64,000 nucleotides of DNA from contig BPGE01000001.1 of the NCBI GenBank assembly GCA_026002875.1, positions 62,001 to 126,000 on the forward strand, read 5' to 3'. Shown here in pieces: positions 59,684 to 64,000 of the stretch (its first letter is position 1; every line of letters starts with the position of its first letter). The DNA comes from Bryobacteraceae bacterium. GTDB lineage: Bacteria > Acidobacteriota > Terriglobia > Bryobacterales > Bryobacteraceae. The notes beneath the pieces were generated by a model. That model was not told where the DNA came from. It searched no databases and saw only the letters and a program-made list of their open reading frames with translations. The position numbers were made by a program, and so were the translations under genes.

Positions 59684-60447
59684 GAAACATCTGGACGATC
59701 TGCACGAAAGAGCTCAAATCGTATTTCGCATCGCCCATCGCCTATCTTCTTCTGGCGATGTATGCCGTCATTTTCGGCTTCTTCTTCTGGAATGCAGTCG
59801 GGTATTTCGTCAACATCAGCATGCAGTCGACGATGTTCGGACGCAGTTTCCCGATGGATGTCAACGAGATGATCATCCGTCCCCTGCTGATGAACACGTC
59901 GGTGGTCGGCCTGTTTCTGATTCCGCTGATCTCGATGAGGCTCTTCGCGGAAGAGAAGCGGACGGGCACGATCGAGCTGCTGATGACCTCGCCGGTCCGG
60001 GACATGGAAGTGATCCTCGGCAAGTGGCTGGCGGCGCTGATTCTCTACGCCTGCCTGCTGGGCATCAGCCTGCTGAACATGGGCTTCCTGTTCGCTTACG
60101 GCAAGCCGGACTGGCGGCCGATGCTGGTCGGGTATCTGGGGCTGCTGCTTCAGGCTGGCGGTCTGCTGGCCATCGGCACGTTCATTTCGACGACCACGCG
60201 CAATCAGATCATCGCCGGCGCCGTGACCTTCGGCGCCTGCCTGCTGCTGTGGGTCTTTGAATGGGTGGCAGGCTACGAGACCGCCACGTGGGCGACCGTG
60301 ATGGGCTACATGTCGGTGGTCCGCCACTACGAGCCGTTTTCCAAAGGGGTGATCGACTCGAAAGACGCCGTCTATTTCCTCTCGCTGATCTTTCTCGGAA
60401 TCTTTCTGACATCGCGGAGCCTCGAGTCGCTCCGGTGGAGGGCGTAA
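59680..60447 (+). CDS. ABC-2 permease (GldF-like)
   Basis: The 255-residue permease begins MRNIWTICTKELKSYFASPIAYLLLAMYAVIFG and has six membrane segments plus the conserved RLFAEEKRTGTIELLMTSPV loop typical of ABC-2 permeases of the GldF group. The GTG overlaps the ATPase stop by four bases, so translation is coupled. Confidence 0.92.
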   Translation: MRNIWTICTKELKSYFASPIAYLLLAMYAVIFGFFFWNAVGYFVNISMQSTMFGRSFPMDVNEMIIRPLLMNTSVVGLFLIPLISMRLFAEEKRTGTIELLMTSPVRDMEVILGKWLAALILYACLLGISLLNMGFLFAYGKPDWRPMLVGYLGLLLQAGGLLAIGTFISTTTRNQIIAGAVTFGACLLLWVFEWVAGYETATWATVMGYMSVVRHYEPFSKGVIDSKDAVYFLSLIFLGIFLTSRSLESLRWRA

Positions 60448-60450
60448 GAG

Positions 60451-61839
60451 ATGAAGATGCCGTTCCTGCGATCCCGTCAAGCCCGCTACGGGGCGTACGC
60501 ATCCACCTACATCCTTGTCGTGCTCGCGATTCTGGTCACGGTGAATTTCCTGGCCAACCGGTATAACAAGTCCTACGATTCCACTTCCAACAAGCGGTAC
60601 TCGCTGGCCGATCAGACCGTCAAGGTCGTGAAAGGGCTGAAAGCCGACGTCGAGATTGCATACTTCGACGAAACATCGGATTTCGCGCGGGCCAAAGACC
60701 TGCTTGACCGCTACAACAACCTCTCGCCGCGGCTCAAGGTGGCCTACATTGATCCTTTCAAGAAGCCGACCGTGGCCAAGCAGTACGGCGTGACGCGCAC
60801 GGGCACGGTGATCCTTTCCACTGCCGGAAAGCGCGAGGAAGCGCGCAGCGTGTCTGAAGAGGAGATCACCTCCGCCCTGATCCGCCTGCTCAAATCGGGC
60901 ACGAAGACGGTCTGCTTCACGACGGGCGCGGGAGAGCACTCGCTCGAGGAAAGCGAGGCGCCAGCCTACTCGTCGCTAAAGGAGCTGATCGAGAAGAACA
61001 ACTACAAGACGGACACGATCAACCTGCTGGAGAAACCCCAGATTCCTGAAGCCTGCACGATCGTCGTCGTCGCCGGTCCGCGGACGGATTATCCGCAGCC
61101 GGTGGTGGACGCCCTGAAGAAATACGTCGAGGACGGAGGCAGGGCGCTCTTCCTGATGGATCCGCCGCTGAAGACGCCCAAGGACAGCGTTGCCGAAAAC
61201 GCCGCGCTGGCCAAAGTTCTCGAGGATTGGGGCGTGAAGCTGAACAAGGACCTCATTCTCGACACGTCGGGCATCGGCGGACTGTATGGCCTGGGGCCTG
61301 AGACGGCGCTGGGCACGCGGTATGAAACCCACCCGATCGTGCGTGAGATGAAGCGCACGGCGACGGCTTTCCCGATCGTCCGTTCCATGGAGCCGAAGCC
61401 GACGGACAAGACCTCGGTCGAAAAGCTCGTTTCGACTTCGCGCAATTCAATCGCCGCCACCAACCTGAACCTGGCCACCGGTTCGCTGGCGATGCCGAAA
61501 GGCGAGCCGCAATCTTACTGCGTGGCCGCGGCCGGCACATACCGGACCGGCAAAGAGAGGGACGGCAATCAGGTGGAAGGCCGCTTTGTGGTCGTCGGCT
61601 CGTCGGATTTTGCGGCCAACTACGCGCTGGGCTTTGGCGGAAACCGGGACCTCGTCATGAACATGCTGAACTGGCTCAGCTCGGACGAGGATCTGATTTC
61701 GATCCGGCCCAAGGATCCGGAAGACCGGCGCATTCAGCTGACGAGGAGTCAGATGACTCTCGTGCGCACGGTTTCGCAGTTCGTGATTCCCCTGGTCGTG
61801 ATCGCGCTCGGCGTCGTCGTCTGGTGGCGCAGGAGGTAG
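60451..61839 (+). CDS. GldG-like membrane protein of the ABC export operon
   Basis: The 462-residue protein has an N-terminal membrane segment (about 14-34), a large extracytoplasmic region with the GldG motifs (YDSTSNKRYSLADQTVKVVKGL; AYFDETSDFARAKDLLDRY; CFTTGAGEH; VVVAGPRTDYPQPVVDALKKY) and one C-terminal helix (VIPLVVIALGVVVWW). GldG resembles an auxiliary periplasmic subunit of the pump. GGAGGG precedes the ATG. Confidence 0.9.
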   Translation: MKMPFLRSRQARYGAYASTYILVVLAILVTVNFLANRYNKSYDSTSNKRYSLADQTVKVVKGLKADVEIAYFDETSDFARAKDLLDRYNNLSPRLKVAYIDPFKKPTVAKQYGVTRTGTVILSTAGKREEARSVSEEEITSALIRLLKSGTKTVCFTTGAGEHSLEESEAPAYSSLKELIEKNNYKTDTINLLEKPQIPEACTIVVVAGPRTDYPQPVVDALKKYVEDGGRALFLMDPPLKTPKDSVAENAALAKVLEDWGVKLNKDLILDTSGIGGLYGLGPETALGTRYETHPIVREMKRTATAFPIVRSMEPKPTDKTSVEKLVSTSRNSIAATNLNLATGSLAMPKGEPQSYCVAAAGTYRTGKERDGNQVEGRFVVVGSSDFAANYALGFGGNRDLVMNMLNWLSSDEDLISIRPKDPEDRRIQLTRSQMTLVRTVSQFVIPLVVIALGVVVWWRRR

Positions 61840-61843
61840 CAGA

Positions 61844-63154
61844 ATGCGGCCGAGGGGACTGCTGATCGCGACGGCAGTGCTGGCCGCGCTGGCGGCGGCC
61901 GTCTGGTGGTCGAACCGTCAGAAAAGAGAGGAACCGGAGAGCGCGTCAAGCCCCAAGCTCCTCTCTCTGAAACAGGACGAGATCACGAAGATCGAGATCC
62001 AGCGCCGGGACGGGGAAACAACCAGGATCGTAAAGGGCAACGACGGCGTCTGGCGCATCACTGCGCCGGAGCCGCTGGCCGGGGACAAGTCTGCCATCGA
62101 AAGCCTGGTGTCCTCGGCGGCTGCCCTGAATGCAGACAAGGTCGTCGAAGAAAAGCCCGAGGATCTGGCCGTGTTCGGGCTGAAAGAACCGCATGCGCGC
62201 GTGGTGATCACCCTGAAGGACGGCAAGACGCGCACCGTGCTGCTGGGCGACGATGCCCCTGTGGGCGGAGGCGGATTCGCGCAGGTGGACGGCGACCCCA
62301 AAGTCTACCTGCTGACTTCCTGGGTGAAGGGAGGGCTGGACAAGCTTGCCGTCGACCTGCGTGACAAGCGCATCCTGACCTTCGACCGGGACAAGATCGT
62401 GCGCATGGAGCTCGAGCGGAAGAAAGAAGCGCTTGAGTTTTCCAAGAACGCCCAGGGCGCTTGGGTCATCAGCCGCCCGCAGATGTACCGCGCGGACTCC
62501 TGGAGCGTCGACGACTACATCCGGCGGCTTCAGGATCTCAAGCTGGACCCGTTGCTGACTTCCGACCAGAAGGCGGATCTCGAAAAGCAGTTCAGGACGG
62601 GCGAGCCGGTGACCACGGTCGCCGTGACCGATGCCGCCGGCACCCAGAAACTGGAGCTGCGCAAGAACAAGGACAAGTACTATGCGCGCAGCTCGGTGGT
62701 CGAAGGCTTCCATCTCGTGCAGGAGTTCGACGCCAAAGCGCTGGACAAGGGTCTGGAAGACTTCCGCAACAAGAAGCTGTTCGATTTCGGCTTCGATGAT
62801 CCGTCGAAGATCGATTACCGCGGGGCCAGGCGCCAACTCAGCCTGAGCAAGCAGGGCGACAGGTGGATGGAGAGCGGCAAGCCGATGGATTCCGTCGGGG
62901 TGCAAACTCTGATCGACCGTCTGCGCGACCTGCAGGCTGTGTCGTTCCCGGCATCCGGCTTCACGCAACCGGTGATCGAAGTGGCGGTGACATCGAAGAG
63001 CGCGGAGAAGGTGCAGATCTCGAAGAGCGGAGACAGATACATCGCCCGCAGAGAAGGCGAACCGGCGCTGTATGAGATCTCAGCCTCCAGCGTGGAAGAC
63101 CTGGAGAAAGCGGCTGGAGATATCAAGGAAGCGCCGCAGGAGAAGAAGAAGTAG
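61844..63154 (+). CDS. DUF4340 protein, partner of the ABC export operon
   Basis: The 436-residue protein has an N-terminal membrane anchor (GLLIATAVLAALAAAVWWSN) and an extracytoplasmic DUF4340 region. That region is built of repeats around a strand-rich core: KIEIQRRDGETTRIVKGNDG, then VRMELERKKEALEFSKNAQG, then DYRGARRQLSLSKQGDRW. DUF4340 genes usually follow GldG-like genes, as here. No enzyme motif is visible. GGAGG precedes the ATG, 4 bases after the GldG-like stop. Confidence 0.9.
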   Translation: MRPRGLLIATAVLAALAAAVWWSNRQKREEPESASSPKLLSLKQDEITKIEIQRRDGETTRIVKGNDGVWRITAPEPLAGDKSAIESLVSSAAALNADKVVEEKPEDLAVFGLKEPHARVVITLKDGKTRTVLLGDDAPVGGGGFAQVDGDPKVYLLTSWVKGGLDKLAVDLRDKRILTFDRDKIVRMELERKKEALEFSKNAQGAWVISRPQMYRADSWSVDDYIRRLQDLKLDPLLTSDQKADLEKQFRTGEPVTTVAVTDAAGTQKLELRKNKDKYYARSSVVEGFHLVQEFDAKALDKGLEDFRNKKLFDFGFDDPSKIDYRGARRQLSLSKQGDRWMESGKPMDSVGVQTLIDRLRDLQAVSFPASGFTQPVIEVAVTSKSAEKVQISKSGDRYIARREGEPALYEISASSVEDLEKAAGDIKEAPQEKKK

Positions 63155-63170
63155 GCGGCCCATCGCCGCC
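63154..63170 (+). repeat. Short hairpin between the DUF4340 and nicotinate phosphoribosyltransferase genes
   Basis: GGCGGC (63154-63159) pairs with GCCGCC (63165-63170) around a 5-base loop, directly at the DUF4340 stop codon. No T-run follows, so it is at best a weak terminator or an mRNA end structure. Confidence 0.3.
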
Positions 63171-63187
63171 GGAAGGATCGAGCCGCC

Positions 63188-64000
63188 GTGAATGCCCTGC
63201 TGACCGACCTGTACCAGCTGACGATGGCGGCGGGCTACTGGTCGGCCGGCAAGGCGGGTGAAACCGCAACATTCGAGCTGTTCGTCCGGCGTCTGCCGGC
63301 CAATCGCAACTATCTCATCGCCGCGGGGCTGGCGCAGGCGGCCGAGTACCTGCTGAGCCTGCGTTTCGAAGAAGAGGAAATCCGCTACCTGCAAGGCTTG
63401 CCGCAATTTCAGCGGGCGGAGCCAGGTTTCTTCGAGGCGTTGCGGCGGTTCCGGTTCACGGGCGACGTCTTTGCAGTGCCGGAGGGCACTCCTGTTTTTG
63501 CGGGCGAGCCGCTGCTCACGGTGCGGGCGCCGCTGATGGAGGCGCAGATCCCGGAGACCTACCTTCTGTCGATGGTCGGCTTCCAGACGATGATCGCCAC
63601 GAAGGCGGCGCGGATGGTGGACGCCAGCGGCGGCCGCGCCGTGGTCGAGTTCGGGACGCGGCGGGCGCATTCACCCATGGCAGGCCTGTACGCGGCGCGC
63701 GCGGCTTTCATTGGCGGCTGCGCAGGTACATCGAACGTGCTGGCGGGCATGCGCTTCGGCATTCCCGTGTTCGGCACCGCCGCGCACTCCTGGGTGCAGA
63801 GCTTTCCCACCGAGCGCGAGGCCTTCCAGCGGCTGCAGGCTCTTCTTGGAGAAAGCACGACCTACCTGATCGACACGTACGACACCCTGGAGGGAGCGCG
63901 TCAGGCGGTGGCGCTGGGCAAGCCCTTCTGGGGCGTGCGGCTCGACAGCGGGAACCTGATCGAACTGTCGCGCGCGGTGCGGAAGATTCTCGACGAAGGC
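63188..64000 (+). CDS. pncB: Nicotinate phosphoribosyltransferase, 3' end missing
   Basis: The first 271 residues are present and the gene continues past the window. It shows ALLTDLYQLTMAAGYW at the N-terminus, FELFVRRLPANRNYLIAAGL, the VVEFGTRRAHSP block with the conserved Glu-Phe-Gly-x-Arg-Arg, GTSNVLAGMRFGIPVFGTAAHSWVQSF and LIDTYDT, then GVRLDSGNL. It joins nicotinate to PRPP in NAD salvage. GTG 63188 follows GGAAGGATC. It lies 33 bases after the DUF4340 gene but has no clear functional link to it. Confidence 0.93.
   Translation, partial: MNALLTDLYQLTMAAGYWSAGKAGETATFELFVRRLPANRNYLIAAGLAQAAEYLLSLRFEEEEIRYLQGLPQFQRAEPGFFEALRRFRFTGDVFAVPEGTPVFAGEPLLTVRAPLMEAQIPETYLLSMVGFQTMIATKAARMVDASGGRAVVEFGTRRAHSPMAGLYAARAAFIGGCAGTSNVLAGMRFGIPVFGTAAHSWVQSFPTEREAFQRLQALLGESTTYLIDTYDTLEGARQAVALGKPFWGVRLDSGNLIELSRAVRKILDEG

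Noticed and set aside
63154-63187. Intrinsic terminator before the nicotinate phosphoribosyltransferase
   Set aside because: The 6-base stem is short and no T-run follows, so it is listed only as a weak hairpin.

Overview
The window is 64 kb of high-GC bacterial chromosome, densely packed with 46 protein genes that I can support. I saw no rRNA, tRNA, CRISPR array, transposase or phage gene. The gene mix suggests Acidobacteriota, probably the Solibacter/Bryobacter group: a FlgO/TolB-type protein leading into TPRs, many secreted peptidases and glycosidases, NIPSNAP and Asp-box proteins with Tat or Sec signals, and a GldA/F/G-DUF4340 transporter. This assignment is an inference from family content, not from a marker gene.

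Layout. 1-3 kb: a truncated FlgO/TPR protein, a membrane acyltransferase and a YdcF-like protein. 3.0-10.5 kb: a tightly packed operon with 4-base overlaps encoding a class III sirtuin, LarC, MetG, TatD and a polyprenyl diphosphate synthase, then a large unrecognised exported protein. 10.5-16.6 kb (minus strand): a GH127 beta-L-arabinofuranosidase, then a surface-glycan set (asparagine-synthase-like enzyme, GNAT acetyltransferase, flippase). 16.9-21 kb (minus): one continuous 1334-residue protein joining a prolyl oligopeptidase to a clan GH-A glycosidase. 21-32 kb (plus): GalT, altronate/galactarate dehydratase, a small membrane protein, a GntP permease, an M2 peptidase lipoprotein, NIPSNAP, a sialidase-fold protein, GH97 and PdxA. 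32-37 kb: an HGSNAT/NagX-like membrane protein, an M1 aminopeptidase and an M28 peptidase.

36.9-42.9 kb is a housekeeping block: clpX, lon, engB and rho. 43-50 kb holds a Tat-exported alpha/beta hydrolase, a CusA/CzcA-type three-gene metal efflux operon and aat. 50.5-57 kb holds an exported Gfo/Idh/MocA oxidoreductase, a YwaF-family membrane protein, a second sialidase-fold protein and a 1158-residue GH2 enzyme. 57-58.5 kb (minus) is a Wzm/Wzt-type polysaccharide ABC exporter. 58.7-63.2 kb is an ABC ATPase, permease, GldG-like and DUF4340 operon with a recognisable promoter. The window ends inside a nicotinate phosphoribosyltransferase.

The genes fit a heterotroph that degrades plant and microbial polymers outside the cytoplasm (GH127, GH97, GH2, the GH-A fusion, sialidase-fold proteins, several peptidases) and takes sugars and sugar acids onward (GalT, UxaA, GntP). 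The most interesting signal is regulatory. About ten genes carry a TANNNT element 5-10 bases before the start codon. These include five consecutive genes between 22 and 27.4 kb (the fifth only if it starts at a TTG), and twice the TA of the element lies in the stop codon of the upstream gene. This predicts widespread leaderless transcription, with single genes inside apparent operons having their own promoters. The peptidase-glycosidase fusion is the most unusual protein.
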